Notes: generated by a model not told the origin, from the sequence alone. A stretch of 64,000 nt of DNA from Posidonia oceanica (GCA_037176725.1 JAZBRS010000049.1:15766001-15830000); one strand, 5' to 3'; counted from the first letter of the stretch, positions 1-11,900 are shown. A program made the numbers and translations.

Positions 1-741
1 TTTTCGCATTCTTGCTTCGTTCCTCGCACTGTTTTACGCTGTTTCCTCTTGCATGTCGCTTGCATTGCCTGTTTTCCCCGCAGTTTTGTTCTATCGCCCG
101 CATTTGCATATAGGGCGATGATGCTTACTGTCCGGAGTTCTCACGAGCCAGGTTTCGCCCGGTTCGGAACCCAGACAGCGTTGCTGAGCGCTTAGATCGC
201 ACGTTTACTTTCCTGCATTGTCTTTCATCACTTAGAGCGCACCTTTGAGCATTTAGATAGGCATTCATTGGCACTTAGGCATTCAAAGTCTGCATTTCCC
301 TGCATATGCGAGTGTAAGCCTAGAAAGATCGATTCTCGGGCGTGTCGGGGGTGCCTAACACCTTCCCCACGCGTAACAGGAGTCCTTACCCTCTCTTGGC
401 CCGCAATGACTATATTGCCCTTGTCCTAGGCACGAGTCACATCATTTGCATTCATTTGCATCTCATTTCTTTTGCATTGCCCTGCATTGCATCTTTTGCT
501 TGGTTTTGCGCGATTATTCACGCAATTCCCCGGTTTTCCTCGTCTTCCGATTTAATAGACTTGGTGGCGACTCCGATTTTGTCTTGTCTTCTTCTTTTCT
601 TTCCCTCTTTTTCCCTCTTTTAAATGTTTTTGAGTTAGGTCTTCCTTCTCGGACATAGCCGCTTATAGTGAGCCTGATTCCGATCGGTGCACGCGAGCTT
701 TGGCAACGTGCATGGACGATCCGAACACTGGGATCGCTACA
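1..741 (+). mobile_element. E1: 3' part of a Tat/Ogre-type LTR
   Basis: The segment carries all the landmarks of the 3' half of the Tat-type LTRs in this window. These are the block with ATGATGCTTACTG and GTTCGGAAC (about 117-195), the near-invariant box GGTGCCTAACACCTTCCCC followed by GCGTAACAGGAGTCC (350-391), the primer-site-like GGTGGCGACTCC (about 563-574), and the terminal block with GGTGCACGCGAGCTTTGGCA ending in CTACA at 741. No tRNA primer site follows the end, so this is a solo LTR or a 3' LTR rather than a 5' LTR. The 5' part lies outside the window. The ORFs here are artefacts of the LTR sequence. Confidence 0.85.
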
Positions 742-1394
742 CACATAGACAGCTTTTGCCATGTTCCTTTTGTGCTCTTTGGATAGCTCTTTGCTGACCT
801 CTTTTAGTTGGACAGTTTCTTTTACTGTTTCTTTTCATTTGTTCCTCACTTGGACAGCTTCTTTGCTGCCTTCTTTCCTCTCTGTCATCTTTTCTAGACG
901 CTTTCTAAGTTAATTGGCAAGCGATTCGTACCATAAGCCTTTGCTCAGAGCTTGCCTTTCTCTTACCTCCCTGTGCAAGTGTATGTGCAGACAGGACAAG
1001 GTTGAGGTTATCCTAGTTGTTTAGTTCCTTTTCTATTTAGGATGCAACTTTCTTCCTTTTGCTAGGACTTGGTCTTTGATTTTTTCTAGATTTTGGCATG
1101 CTAATTAAGGATGTATTGTATGTAACTCCCACAGATCTAAAGATGGCTTTAGGTTGTTACAACCAGTGGTTGGACCTTCCCTGGGTGTGATGGTCTCTGC
1201 TTGGGAAACCGTAGATAATATTTTGGCAACTCTGCTTTGTGCTCTAAGTTGTTGGGTATAGTCCACACTCATCAGTCATTTTTATTATTCATTACTTATA
1301 ATCTAACTTAGCATTAGAGATAAATAAAGGAAAACAGAGTACTGAAAAGAAAAAGAGTCTTATTTACAAGTTTTAATTAAATTAACCACTGCCC
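742..1394. other. Unassigned spacer between E1 and the E2 gag
   Basis: No credible gene. The stretch contains two imperfect copies of a TTGGACAG-C/T-TTCTTT unit (about 819-875) and is T-rich on the plus strand. Read on the minus strand it lies directly downstream of the E2 gag stop, so it may be E2 sequence following gag. I see no LTR end, polypurine tract or coding match. A minus-strand run TTTTTCTTTTCAG near 1345-1360 looks like a splice acceptor but has no supporting context. Confidence 0.3.
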
Positions 1395-4063
1395 TCAGTC
1401 GGGTTCAGTGGAACTTTGCACCTCCCTTCCCAGATGAGGGGGCTTACCTGAGGGGTGACTGCGGAAGTCTGCACCTGGTGTTAAGTGGTCAGGTGCTTGT
1501 GGTAGCCGTGGCGCATGTTCTTGTTGTTCTTTTGGTTTGCACCTTGTCCTTGCTTTCAGAGGGTCAGAGTCGGACTTGTCTTGACCCGTTCCAGGCAGTG
1601 TGCCCCTAGTGGCTTTGTCTTGGAGTGAGGCTATCAGATGTCCTCCTCCTCTTGAAGTGTGGCTGCCGATGTTCTTTGTAGTAACCTCTCCCTCATAACT
1701 GTAGTGCTCGTGACTGCCCTTAGTGTGTCCGTTTGTAGAATCGGGCGGCTTGGGAGGAGGATCAGCTCTTGCTTGTGCTGCTTGGAGAGCTTGGTAGAGT
1801 GAACTGAGTGCAGCTTCTGCTTTATACCAGTCTGAATCCGCATATTCATCATAGATGGGCGACTGGCTTTCTTGAATCATGTCCTGGAACATCTGAGAGT
1901 CCACTGCCTTTTCATTGCGCCAGTATGGGTCAGTGTACTCATCATAGATGCGTGAGCAGCCTTCTTCTATTAAGTTCTGGAGTACATGGTAATCAAGGTC
2001 CCCTTCGCTGGATGGGCTTTGCTCTAGATTTGTTGGTATGCACTGGATGGATGCAAATTCAGCCCGAGCAGCTGATAAGATGATCTCTGCATCCGCATAA
2101 TCTACTCAGTAGTTGAATAAGGGCTCTTGGTGTATCTACATCACCTGTTGTCCTTCCTGAGCCGCTTTTAGTCTGGCTTTGAGCTCAGACCACATGATCT
2201 CACCCTTGTCATTAAGATTGTGTATTTTATCTTTGACAGTGAAGCATTCTTCAAGGGTGTGCCCATTGTTCTGATGATAAGGGCAATGCTTGGCCATATT
2301 AGCGCTTGGATAACTTGGACTGGGCTCTGGGAGCTGCAGATCTCCATTCTCAACCAACATCCTGAATGTATCGGGGATTGATTTAGGAAGCGGAGGATAG
2401 TTTTGCCTTTGAGGGCCTTTGTAGCTTCGTGGAGGAGGGACGCTGTGATAGTTCCTCTGCCCCTGTCGTTGCCCCTGGTATCTTTGCTGGGCATGTACTG
2501 GATAATCAGGTGGCTGTTGTTGTTGGTGCTGCATTGACTGCACTAACTGCCCCTGGTACTGCGCTGGTTGGCTTAGGTACAGCTTTGGCTGATACTGGGT
2601 TGGTTGCCCTTTGGCCAGGAGTGATTGCTCAGACTGGTATTGGCCCTTCTGCTTCTGCTGGATTGAGACCTGTGCCATGTCACCAGTGATCCCTTCAAGT
2701 GTATAGCCAGTGCCCTTCTTTTTGCCCCTTCCCTCGAGCTCTAAGAATGGTAGGTCCTCTTTGTGACGGAGGATCCTTGCAGCGCGTTCGTGTAGCTGAG
2801 GGTATGTTTGGAGGTCACTCATTAGTAGCCCTATTCTGAGTGCTCCTGTGGTGTTGCGGGCGATGATCTCGACAGCTTGGCTTTCAAGAATATAGCATTT
2901 AGACCTTGCAGCCATGTCCCTCCATCTACTTGCAAAAGCGGCGAACTCCTCATCAGGTTTCATCTTTTCAGCGAGGAGGTTGCTCATTGTGGGCTCATGC
3001 TGGATGCGATGGACATATTGGCGTAGAAATTTCTCCTGGACCATCTTGAAGTCACTGAGATCATATGCTGTGAGTGTGTTAAACCATTCCAGTGCTTCTC
3101 CTTCCAAGCTTTTAAAGAAGAGATAGATTATAAGCCCATTGTCGTATTGATAGGGCAAAGCATCCATGGAGAATGTGGCTAGATGGCCCCTTGGATCCTC
3201 TGTTCCACTGTATTTCCTCATTTTTGGCATTTTGAATCCAAGTGGAAGAACAAAATGAGGAAACTTAGAAGTGTCGAACCTTATCGGTGCTTTGGATGTA
3301 ACTCCTGCCTCTGTTAGTGCTTCGGCGATCATCCTTTTGAGATCTGTCCCTGGTGTGGCATATTGCCCCTGGCTCGGGTGTTTTTGTGTCTGTGGTAATG
3401 ATGGGTTATGTTGCGGGGGAAGGAAGGATGACTGAGGTTGTGTAGGGTAGTATTGCGTGTTAATAGGAGGTTGTTGTGGATGGAAGAATGATGATGGGAG
3501 TGGAGTGGGGTAGTATTGGGTATTAGCGGGAGGTTGTGGCATGTATTGGGTTGCATATGGCGGAGTTGGATGGATGTAAAGGTAGGTGGGCATTGTGTGG
3601 TATGGTGGGTAGGAACCTTGGTTAGGGAAGGTAGGGTCTGGTATGGCATGTGTATAGACTGGTGTATGGAGTAAGTGGTTGTGGTGTTCTTGGATGGTTG
3701 ACGTTTGTGGGTTTGTGTATGTGAAGTGTTGTTGAGCTAGGGACTACCGGATCTCATTGATGTCCTCTTCAGTTGGATGAGAGGTAGTCACAATAGGAGG
3801 CACTACACGGGAAGTCAACTCCGGATGTGTAAGCTCAGGCTGAGTGTTCCATGTTTGAAATTGGCTTGTCTCTCTTCCTTCTTCGGTATTGTAATCGAAG
3901 GGGATGGAGACGTGTGAGAAATGTCGCCGCCCTGTTGCATGCGAGAACTGAGGGGTTCCCAACCCTTCCGCTTGTGGAGTTGAGTCCCTGTAGGAGAACC
4001 CATTTGGGCCTAGGGTCTGTTGCGCCATGGAGGTGGAGGTAGATGATGCGCCAGTGTACTCCA
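1395..4063 (-). pseudogene. gag: E2 gag, Ty3/gypsy Tat-type capsid polyprotein, with stops
   Basis: One minus-strand reading frame runs from an ATG at 4063 to a stop at 1395-1397, broken by in-frame stops at 3744 (TAG), 2136 (TAG) and 2106 (TGA). The middle part (about 3300-2700) matches the retrotransposon gag (capsid) domain: a conserved FPHFVLP segment, then the ALEWFNTL and RWRDMA motifs typical of plant gypsy gag. A C-x2-H-x4-H-x4-C type zinc-knuckle-like motif (CPYHQNNGHTLEEC) follows near 2290-2240. The N-terminal third is rich in Pro, Gln and Tyr. Downstream of the knuckle a Tyr-Asp-Glu-Tyr unit occurs twice (about 1950-1840), an internal duplication. Gag would form the virus-like particle. 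A Lys-rich (TTTTC)n-encoded stretch upstream of 4063 is probably not translated. No protease or pol follows, so E2 is truncated or non-autonomous. Confidence 0.85.
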
Positions 4064-5437
4064 TTGTTTTCTTTTTCTTTTCTTTTTTGTTTTTTTCTTT
4101 CTTTTTTTCTTTTCCTTTTTTCTTTTTCTTTTTTCCTTTCTTTTCTCTTTTTTTTTCTTCTAGACTAGTACAGACAATCACAGGAGATTAAAAAGAAATT
4201 ACAGACTCAATTAACACTAATTAATACAGACTCGGTTGAATAAAGGAAAATAAACAAAACTAAAACAGTTTGTGCCTGCAATCCTGTGGACAATAATAAG
4301 TGAACCTCTCAATCAATGCACTGAAATGCAAGGTTCCTCTCTAGTCGCCTGAATGTCAGGCGGCCAAACAAGCCGCTGTTTTCATTGGTGGCTGAGCGAG
4401 GCGCCTTCTGAACAGGTGGCTATGCCTCTTGTTCAGTCAGCAAACCAGGTCTGTCTTGGACAGACCACGCAATAGTTAGGAAAAATAATGAAAAATAGGT
4501 TTCAAACAGTGCGTTGTTTTTACTTGTTTAAGTGTTTAATTAATGGATTGATTAATTAAACCTGCGTAGGTCACAAGTAACTGGGATTTTTGGCTTTCAG
4601 GTACTCCTCCTTGACCTTCTTTAGGGTCCACCAAGAGGGCCTAGATAGGGGGCTTGTCTCTCTAAAGAGGGACCCTCCACCTAGGATTCTGTCCTTAGGT
4701 TCGGCACTTAATCAAACCACAAAACAGTAAATAAACATAAAATATTAAAGTGTGAGTATCTACTAAGGGTTATTTTTGACTCAGGGAGAAGGAGGAGTCA
4801 AAAATAACTACTTAGGACACCTCAAGATCTTGATCTAGCTATCACAATTAACACTGAGTATGGGAGAGCGACTTATACTGGTCCGAGTTCGCTCAGGTTA
4901 ATTGTTCTAACTAGAGGAAGATTTCCTCAAGGAACTCTCACTTTAATATATAAACGAATTAGTTTCCACCTTAAGGGTGGACACAAGCAAATCTAAAAAT
5001 CGTTAAAAAAACTAAAACATGGTGGACATGAATAGTTGTTTTTTTTATTTTTTAATTTTAATTTTTTTATGCTACTGCAGATCTAAAAATACAGCACAAA
5101 TTACAGAAAAAACTAATGATCTGCAGTAAAAACTAAACGGAATGAGTTGCCTGTTTTAATGGTGCCTCTGTCAGTTGTCTCCCGGAGGTGCGGTTAGGAC
5201 AGACGCTCCTCGGACAAGCGGCTAACGGCCACAGTCTTCCGACCTCAGTAAAACAGCCCCAACTTTGGAGCTTTGGATTTTACTGATGTCAGAAACAGAA
5301 AAACGAGAAAAAGATTTGGGGTGCCGTGAAAACCTAAATGCACGGTTCCCAAACCAAAAACTACACTTCGATCTATAAGAATAAAAAGGGAAAGGAGGGA
5401 AGAAACTTGCTTACGTAGCACGGGGGTTGGCTGAAGC
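4064..5437 (-). other. E2 leader (untranslated region between primer site and gag)
   Basis: Non-coding sequence upstream of the E2 gag on the minus strand. It begins with a long polypyrimidine/polypurine run (about 4070-4160). It is AT-rich, with one strong inverted repeat (4769-4808) and a GGCGCC/GTCGCC-type short repeat near 4345-4400 like the hairpins of the LTRs. I see no coding match. The leader function (packaging, translation start control) is inferred from position only. Confidence 0.5.
4769..4808. repeat. Perfect 14-bp inverted repeat (stem-loop) in the E2 leader
   Basis: GTTATTTTTGACTC at 4769-4782 is the exact reverse complement of GAGTCAAAAATAAC at 4795-4808, separated by 12 purine-rich bases. 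Either strand could form a stable hairpin. Its position in the leader of a retrotransposon is compatible with a packaging or dimerisation element, but that is inference. Confidence 0.8.
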
Positions 5438-5651
5438 CGAGTCCCACCGTGATCGCCAGAAACTGTGGATGGATTTTTGGGGTGCTTGAGTTGAAGATGC
5501 CGGCGCTTCCACGACGTCGACAGCTTTGTTGTGATCACCACTCGTCTTTGGGTAGACAAGACACTTGGGGAGAGATTGTGAAGATGTGGGTCCTCGAACC
5601 ACTAGATCGACGACTGGATGTCGCCTAGCGGCCTCCTCGTGCTACGTAAGC
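5409..5651. repeat. 14-bp inverted repeat bracketing the E2 LTR end and primer site
   Basis: GCTTACGTAGCACG at 5409-5422 and its exact reverse complement CGTGCTACGTAAGC at 5638-5651 enclose the presumed 3' end of the minus-strand LTR and the candidate primer-binding site. In RNA, U5 would pair with the leader just after the primer site, a layout like the U5-leader pairing of retroviruses. The leader arm also contains a GTAAGC splice-donor-like sequence on the minus strand. A small MITE-like inverted-repeat element is an alternative reading. Confidence 0.7.
5438..5458 (-). promoter_or_regulatory. Candidate primer-binding site of E2
   Basis: On the minus strand the sequence starts TGGCGATCACGGTGGGAC, beginning with TGG as tRNA-complementary primer sites do (complement of CCA-3'), and lies just after a possible LTR end at 5464. 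It is not the tRNA-Arg-like TGGCGACTCC site seen in the other elements, and I cannot name the tRNA. Confidence 0.4.
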
Positions 5652-6132
5652 TTTTTCCTTCCCTTCCAAAACAAAATGAAAAAGATCTAGATTAGTTCAA
5701 GTGTAGTAAATGTTAATAAAAGTAGACAGAAAGTAACATAAGCAATTAAATCTAATACTAATCGGGGGGTGGTTCCCCGCATGCATATGCTATGGGTCCT
5801 ATTTTAAGGAATGCAATATGAAATGGAAAATTAGATTGGAAGAATACTCCCTTCACCCTCGTGCTGTTTGCAGTGGAGTAGAAGTGGAGGCACGGTCGGA
5901 GCTCTGGCTTGGCTCAGGATCTCTGGGATCTTGCGATGTAGTGATCTCTGGGATCTGAGTTGGGTTTCTCTCTAGATAGAGGGTGGAGACTAGGGTTTCT
6001 GGTTTGGAAACTCTAGCTGTTTGAAGGTGGAAGCTCAGAACCCTAAAACCTACAAAAGATTTCTTTCTGACCTGATTGAGGGGGGCTCTCTCTCCAAGAA
6101 TGATCGGGGGTTCAAACATTGACCCACGGAGT

Positions 6133-6145
6133 CTATTTATAGACT
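6133..6145 (-). promoter_or_regulatory. TATA box of the E2 LTR
   Basis: The minus strand reads CTATAAATAG within a symmetric GGAGTCTATAAATAGACTCC. This is a near-consensus plant TATA box, and a GC-balanced transcript leader would start about 30 bases further along the minus strand. Confidence 0.65.
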
Positions 6146-6199
6146 CCAAGGGGGTGTGGGTGGTTATCACATGGAAATTTCTAGAAAATTGGCAGTTAC

Positions 6200-6600
6200 A
6201 GCCAGTCGCCGCATGGGGAGGCGACTGAGGCTAGCAACTGCTCAGTCAACATTGGAAGACCGTGGGAACGAGGCCACGACTGTCAGTCGCCGGTTGAGAA
6301 GGCGCCTAAAGGTCGAGGTCATCGTGTGAAATAACCGTGGAAAAGCGGTTCAAAGGAGGCCACGATTGTTAGTCGCCGCATGGAGTGGCACCTAATGGTC
6401 AAGGATCGTGGGGAAGAACGAGGCAGTTCCGCAACCGTCTAGTCGCCTATTGAGGTGGCGCCTAAAGATTGAGGGGTTAGTGGGAATTGACTGTGGAAAA
6501 GCAACTGCCAGAGTGGTTATGACTGTTAGTCGCCCCTTTGGATGACGCCTGGCTTAGTCGCCTGCTGATGGGGCGCCTAGCTGGGTCACCTCCTCAGTTG
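6200..6600. repeat. Tandem GTCGCC...GGCGMC inverted units in the E2 LTR
   Basis: At least six units of the form AGTCGCC, 10-14 bases, GGCGACT or GGCGCC recur at roughly 60-90 bp intervals (near 6206, 6290, 6371, 6440, 6529 and 6556). Each can fold as a short hairpin. The same stem core occurs in the LTRs of E6 and E7, so this is the E2 member of the LTR hairpin arrays in this window. Confidence 0.7.
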
Positions 6601-6689
6601 GCAACTAATAAGCTCAGGTCATTTCCAGCCCTATTTTCTAGGTTTTGGCTAGAGAAACAAGATAGAAGGCCGGGAAACTACAGATAGTC

Positions 6690-7985
6690 TATGAAATCAA
6701 GAAGGCATCTCTGTTAACTCAAATCTGCCACGAATCTGAGTAGGAATAAAGGATATTCAGGGTACCCGGACTTGCCACGAGTCTGAGTGAGTTGGCTCTG
6801 CCACAGCTAACAACCTGAGTCAAGGTAGGATCAAGTGACGCTTTGAAGAAATCAAGGGAGATCTGGAAAATGTGTTGTTAAGCCTTAGACATGTGATCTT
6901 TGGTGCCTCAGAAGTCCCTGTCCTCTATGAACTCTGGGAAATGTGAAAATGGGAAATCTACATGTTTGACTACAATATGGGACAAGAATCAAAGCATTTC
7001 GATAACCGTAGCTTAGTATATCAAAATCGAAAGGCAACAACCACAATTGGGTGCACTGTTCACATTCATCGGAAAACCACTGTAAAATCCATCATAAATC
7101 TCCTAAAATCACTACCAAACATCCAAAACATGCTAATCTACACATTCGCAGCATCTGAAATCAAAATTGAAGAGAAATGGTGAGGTGTGCACCTGATAGA
7201 AGCACACAGACACTCTTCTCCCCGCTGACAACCCAAAAAGCTCCTCCGGCGATCACCACTGCTCTGGGCCTCTCACAACCTCCACATGAGCTCGACACAC
7301 TACTGGGAAGACGATCGGAGCTCACCCAACCTCGATTCCACACAGAACAGGGGAGGTGCTCGAGCAGATAACCCAATTCTCACCTCTCTCTCTCTCTCTA
7401 TCAGTGGGTGAAGAATGTGGTGGAAGGCTCAGAGATGGATGAGGAAGGAGGAGAAGAGGGAAGATCACTCTTAAGGCTTGGCACTCGTGCAGGAGAAGGA
7501 AGAGAGGTGTGAGGCTTCTCGGGCATGCCTCTCCTTTAAATAGCCGTGGACGTGACGTAAGTAGCGCGTGTGCATCGACGAGTCAAAAACCCATGCACGA
7601 GCTACACATCCTTGCCCAGCTACCACCCATGCAACACGCGGCCACCAACTCTCCCACACCAACCTTACCATGCCACAAGCACCAGAGTGCACCCTCAACC
7701 AACAGTCAAAACATTAGCCAGAAAACTGAATTAACTGATAGACGAAATCGTGGAACTAAACAGCGGGACCAACCCATGGAGTCAACCAGCGATACCAGCC
7801 TGCGGTACCAACCCACGGAGGCAACCCGTAGTTCCAATTAATCTAGTAGCCGAAACAAGAATTAAAACCCAAAACAATGATCACTGAGCCAACAGAAAGA
7901 GACCTCGGGCTAGTAACACCCGCTCATAACTAAAATTCATTTAATATGTTCAATTTACAAGGCAAATGAATTTTCAGGTGTTACA
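6690..7985 (-). mobile_element. E3: LTR of a second gypsy type (chromovirus-like), solo or 3' LTR
   Basis: On the minus strand the sequence begins TGTAACACCTGAAAATTCA at 7985; a TGTAACACC start is common in chromovirus (Tekay/Del-like) LTRs. A TATA-like CTATTTAAAG lies at about 7535-7546 on the minus strand, followed by a pyrimidine-rich leader with a (CT)n run (about 7380-7402). The lower limit is uncertain; sequence such as the paired GCCACGA-TCTGAGT units near 6730 and 6775 may be inside or outside. There is no coding region and no primer site, so it is a solo LTR or a fragment. The plus-strand ORF at 7509-7841 lies in the LTR and shows no domain. Confidence 0.5.
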
Positions 7986-8929
7986 TTAGTTGAATTAATC
8001 TGTGCTCAACGGCAACAATCTTAAAGCATTATTATGATATTACGTTAATCGACTAAGTTATGGATTGCAATAGCATGAGAATGTTAGGGTAGAATGCTGT
8101 CAAACTTAAGAAGTTTGATGGATTCATTTACAACATATGGAGATGCATATTGTTGTTTATGCATGAGAATGTATGTGGGAGAAATCCCGTTTCTAGTAGA
8201 TTGTCATGACATGGCCATCTTATCATAATTCTCAAAAAGAGAATTGTAGATTTATTCTCCAAGATGGAGATCACGTGGATATATTTTTCTTTCCTATTTT
8301 GTGGGTGAAGCATATGATTTGATTTTGAATTGAGATTCAAATCAAATAAGGAATAATATGTCACATGGTATATGTCTTATTATCTTTACTATTTTGTAGG
8401 TATGAGACTCACAAGGATTTTGAATTTTAAATTATAAAAAACATATGTAGTTTGGATATAATTTTCTTTCCTGATTATATGGGTGATTTCTATTTAATTT
8501 AAATTCAAATTACATATTATATATGATAAATATAGATATGTTGAATTATAAAGATTTGAGAAAATTAAATCTTAATTCATAACAAGGAAAGATAAGCACA
8601 TACTGCACGTGACTACAAGATGCTGTTCTGCTGTGTATAGTTGTTGTTGGATGAGATCCAACGGTCTAAAATGAATATCTAATAGATCGTACAAGTGGAG
8701 TCAGAATTGGGCGATCCAACTGGTGATCTTGATGTTTTCAAACGTTCTGGAGAGATTGAACGGGTTTGATTGGTGAGATTCTACTTTGTATACACAGATC
8801 TTAGATATCAGTGTGGAAGCTTGTAGTGAAGGCTAATATTGTTTCTTTAGTTGAATCCAAGATGGATAAGTGACCAAACCGTGGTGTAAATAGGCAAGAG
8901 GTCTATTTTGAATTAGAAGAAAAGGAAGT
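7986..8929. other. AT-rich sequence without recognisable gene
   Basis: No coding match was seen. A TGTTGAATTATAAAG at 8538 and a TGTATACACA end near 8804, followed by TATCAGTGTGG (about 8815; compare the copia tRNA-Met site TGGTATCAGAGC), could mark a small degraded copia 5' LTR belonging to E4. This is weak: the primer-site match is partial. Confidence 0.3.
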
Positions 8930-9914
8930 CAAATCCCAAGAACTTGAATGTCAGGGCTCCAGATTTTATGAAGAAGGCCAAAGAGGCCAATGCGTGCTTC
9001 AAGTGCTGGTGTTGTCTTCTGGGAAGACATTGACATTGAACAATGTGAAGTATGTAGGAAATTTAGTAAAGAATCTCATTGCTGAGTGCTATTTTGATGA
9101 CTTAGGACTAGAGTGGTGTATCAAAGTAGGCAAAGTAGTCTTTTTCCTTCAATGGGGTATATTTTGGTAAGGTTTTTAAAATTGAAAGGATGTATAAGCT
9201 TATCGTTGTAAATGCACCTTCGACTTCTATTAATGAAATAAATTCTTATTCTGCTTACTTGAATGAGTTATGGCACCATAGACTTGGACATGTATACTAA
9301 AAAAGAATTGAAAAAATGTCTAATCTAGGGCTTGTTCTAAAGTGTGGGGGTAATACACACGAGAAGTGTGTGATTTGTGCACAAACGAAGATTGTTAGAA
9401 AGTCCTTTAAGAGAGTTTCTAAGAGTACAGAAATTCTAGAATTGGTCCATTCTGACACATGTGATTTTAGAAGCTTCTCCAACAGAGGCGGGATGAAGTA
9501 CTTCCTTACCTTCATAGATGACTACTCTAGATATGCCTTTGTTTATCTGCTAAGGTCAAAAGATGAAACATTTGAGAAGTTTATGAACTTCAAGGCTCGA
9601 GTTGAAAGACAAACAGGAAGGAACCTGAAAAGGTTGAGAAGTGGCAGAGGAGAGGAATACCGGTCCAAGGAGTTCGCAACATTCCACATGGAGCATGGAA
9701 TCGAGAATGAAACCATAGCTCGATACTGTCCATAGTCGATGGAGTTGCAGAAAGAAGAATAGGACCATAATTGAGATGATCAATTCTATGTTGCTGACAA
9801 TTGGGCTGCTGAACTGCTACTAGGGTGAAGCGGCTCTTTCAGCAACCTACATTCTGAATAGTGTACCTTTCTCCAAGACGGAGATAACACCACATGAACT
9901 CTAGTTCAAGCTCC
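8930..9914 (+). pseudogene. pol: E4: Ty1/copia gag-pol fragment (zinc knuckle, protease end, integrase), truncated
   Basis: The order is copia-like. Near 8960-9015 a Lys-rich stretch ends in a CFKCW zinc-knuckle start (nucleocapsid). An internal deletion then joins it to the end of the protease (SSGKTLTLNNVKYV, about 9017-9060). The GAG-pre-integrase domain follows, with LWHHRLGH (about 9268-9291) and Cys pairs near 9370. The integrase core comes next, with HSDTCDF (first catalytic Asp, about 9450) and TFIDDYSR (about 9510). Stop codons and frameshifts interrupt it (TAA near 9297, TAG at 9733, loss of frame near 9740). The reading breaks off at 9914, where the E5 LTR begins, so E5 landed in this older element. 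No reverse transcriptase remains in the window. Confidence 0.88.
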
Positions 9915-10676
9915 TGTGACCATGTGGCCGAACGGCTCGATTGCCGAATGGCGGGTCACGGCAAAAAGATGTAAGAAAATAGGCAAGAGCTGAAGAAAAC
10001 AAAACAAAACATTGGAGTCACCACCTAGTCTATTTTGAAAACCAGAAAGACGAGGAAAACTGGAAAACATGCAAATTAAATAAAAATGTAAAGGATATGA
10101 CACAAGGTCATTGTGGGCCAGAGATTGGGTAAGGGCTCCTGTTACGCATGGGGAAGGTGTTAGGCACCCCCATGCGCCGAGAGAGTCGGTCTTTCTGGGC
10201 TATTCCGCTCATTTGTGGCTAATGTAGGCACGTTAATGCCTTTTACTGTACGCCCAAGGGCGATAATGCCATGCCATGCAAAACATGCTAAATGCCTTTG
10301 AAAATATGCTAATGCCATGATATATAATGGAAAATAAAACATACATCCTATGTGCTCAACGGCGCCGACCGCATCTTGGAGAGAGGAACCTCAATCCACA
10401 AGAACTTCGGGCAGTAAGCATCATTGCCCTAATGCAGTGCAAGCGAGAAACAAAACATTGGATAAAACCATGCAATGCAAGATTGCAGCATGCACAGGAG
10501 AATCAAATCGTGTCTTGAAAACAAAATGCTGTATGCTTTTGAAAACGTGCTAGAAATGATATTCTAAGCCATGTAGCTACTGTAGATATGTAACATAGGA
10601 TGAATAGCCAAAACAGAAGTAAACATGATCAAAATCAAGATTGGAAAACCTCAAATCAGAGTTCAGTGTACTAGAG

Positions 10677-11437
10677 GTGTTAGACACTAGAATCCTCAGC
10701 GTCTTATGTAAGATGCTGCAATCCATGCGTCTAACACAGAAAAGCAGAAAAGACCTCACTGAATGGCTAGATAAAAAGGAAATCGATAAAGGTCATTGGT
10801 CATGGGAGCCAGGATATCATTGAAATGGGTTTTTAAACATGGTAGGTATTCTGGAATCAATTTGCAAATGATTTAAAATGATTGTGAAAGTCAATCGTAG
10901 AAAATGACTGTCTGGGGTGTAAGACACACCAGATATTGCGTCTTACATAAGACGCACAAGATTCAGCGTCTTACACCCAAAAATGCAGATTTTTGAATGA
11001 AGTAAATAAATCCCATGGAAATCAGTATAAAACCAAAATATGACATGAGTAAGATTAAAACATCTGCATTGCAACATATGTCAGATCCTAGAGAATCAAT
11101 AAAATTCCTTTTGATGAGAAAAATAGGGGAAAACTGGGTAGAAGTGTAAGACGCTGCAGAATCATGCGTCTTATGTAAGACGCACCAGATTTAGCTTCTT
11201 ACACCAAAAAACCAGTTTTCAGATTAAATCCCCAGAAAACAAGCATGCTTCTACCAAATGTTTTTTATGAAGCAAACATGATAGGAATAGATTAAAATCA
11301 CAGCAGGCATCATATATCAAACATTGAAAAACATCCAAAACTTTTGTGGGAAAATAAATTGAAATCCATAAAAGAGGTGTAAGATGCTATGGTTGCCAGC
11401 GTCCTACGTAAGACGCACCAGTTTCAACGTCTTACAC
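10677..11437. repeat. Four 61-bp double-hairpin cassettes, stem GTGTAAGACGC, in the E5 LTR
   Basis: Cassettes lie at 10677-10737, 10917-10976, 11144-11204 and 11377-11437, spaced 240, 227 and 233 bp apart. Each reads GTGTAAGACGC, about 11 variable bases, GCGTCTTAYGTAAGACGC, about 11 variable bases, GCGTCTTACAC. It can fold as two adjacent hairpins or as one long hairpin closed by the outer arms. The sequence between cassettes does not show this symmetry. Confidence 0.9.
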
Positions 11438-11900
11438 CTCGACTCAGACAGTGAGCTTTCAGCAGCTAGATTATGCATTCAAATCGATTCAAATCAATCC
11501 ACAAGCTATCGATTAAGCAAGAATACTCAAGCACGAACGTAATCATGCAATTATTATGAAAAATAGGCATGTAAATGATTTCCCCCACCTCCACTTGCCT
11601 CTCGTTGGAATCCTATGGGTTCTCAAGCCATTAAAATGAATGGGGAGCCCAAGGTGCGCAGCCGTGGCTCATGGTGGAGGTTCGGGAGGATCATGAAGTA
11701 TCCTAGGATGCAAACAATGGGGTGATTGGGTTCCCGGCCATGCTCAGTGGCCGACGGCCTCACATGGCCGGTGAACCCATCACTGGAAAGAAGAATTTTC
11801 GACAAACTGAGGCATGATACATGCAAAACTCAAGTAACATTCATTGAAACAAGCATCCACGACATAGAAATTAAGATTCTAAGCTATCGGGAGAGATACT

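Larger units (their letters stand above)
5464..6682 (-). mobile_element. E2 5' LTR (approximate limits)
   Basis: The segment sits upstream of the E2 leader and gag. On the minus strand a possible LTR start TGTAGTTTCCC lies at 6682 and a possible end CCACA at 5464, giving about 1.2 kb. It contains a good TATA box (6135-6142) followed by a short leader-like segment. The upstream (U3) part is packed with GTCGCC/GGCGAC inverted units (about 6200-6600). The upper boundary against E3 is uncertain because I could not find a target duplication. Confidence 0.55.

Noticed and set aside
5761..6170. 105-codon ORF on the minus strand as a host gene
   Set aside because: It lies between the TATA box and primer site of the E2 LTR and shows no family resemblance.
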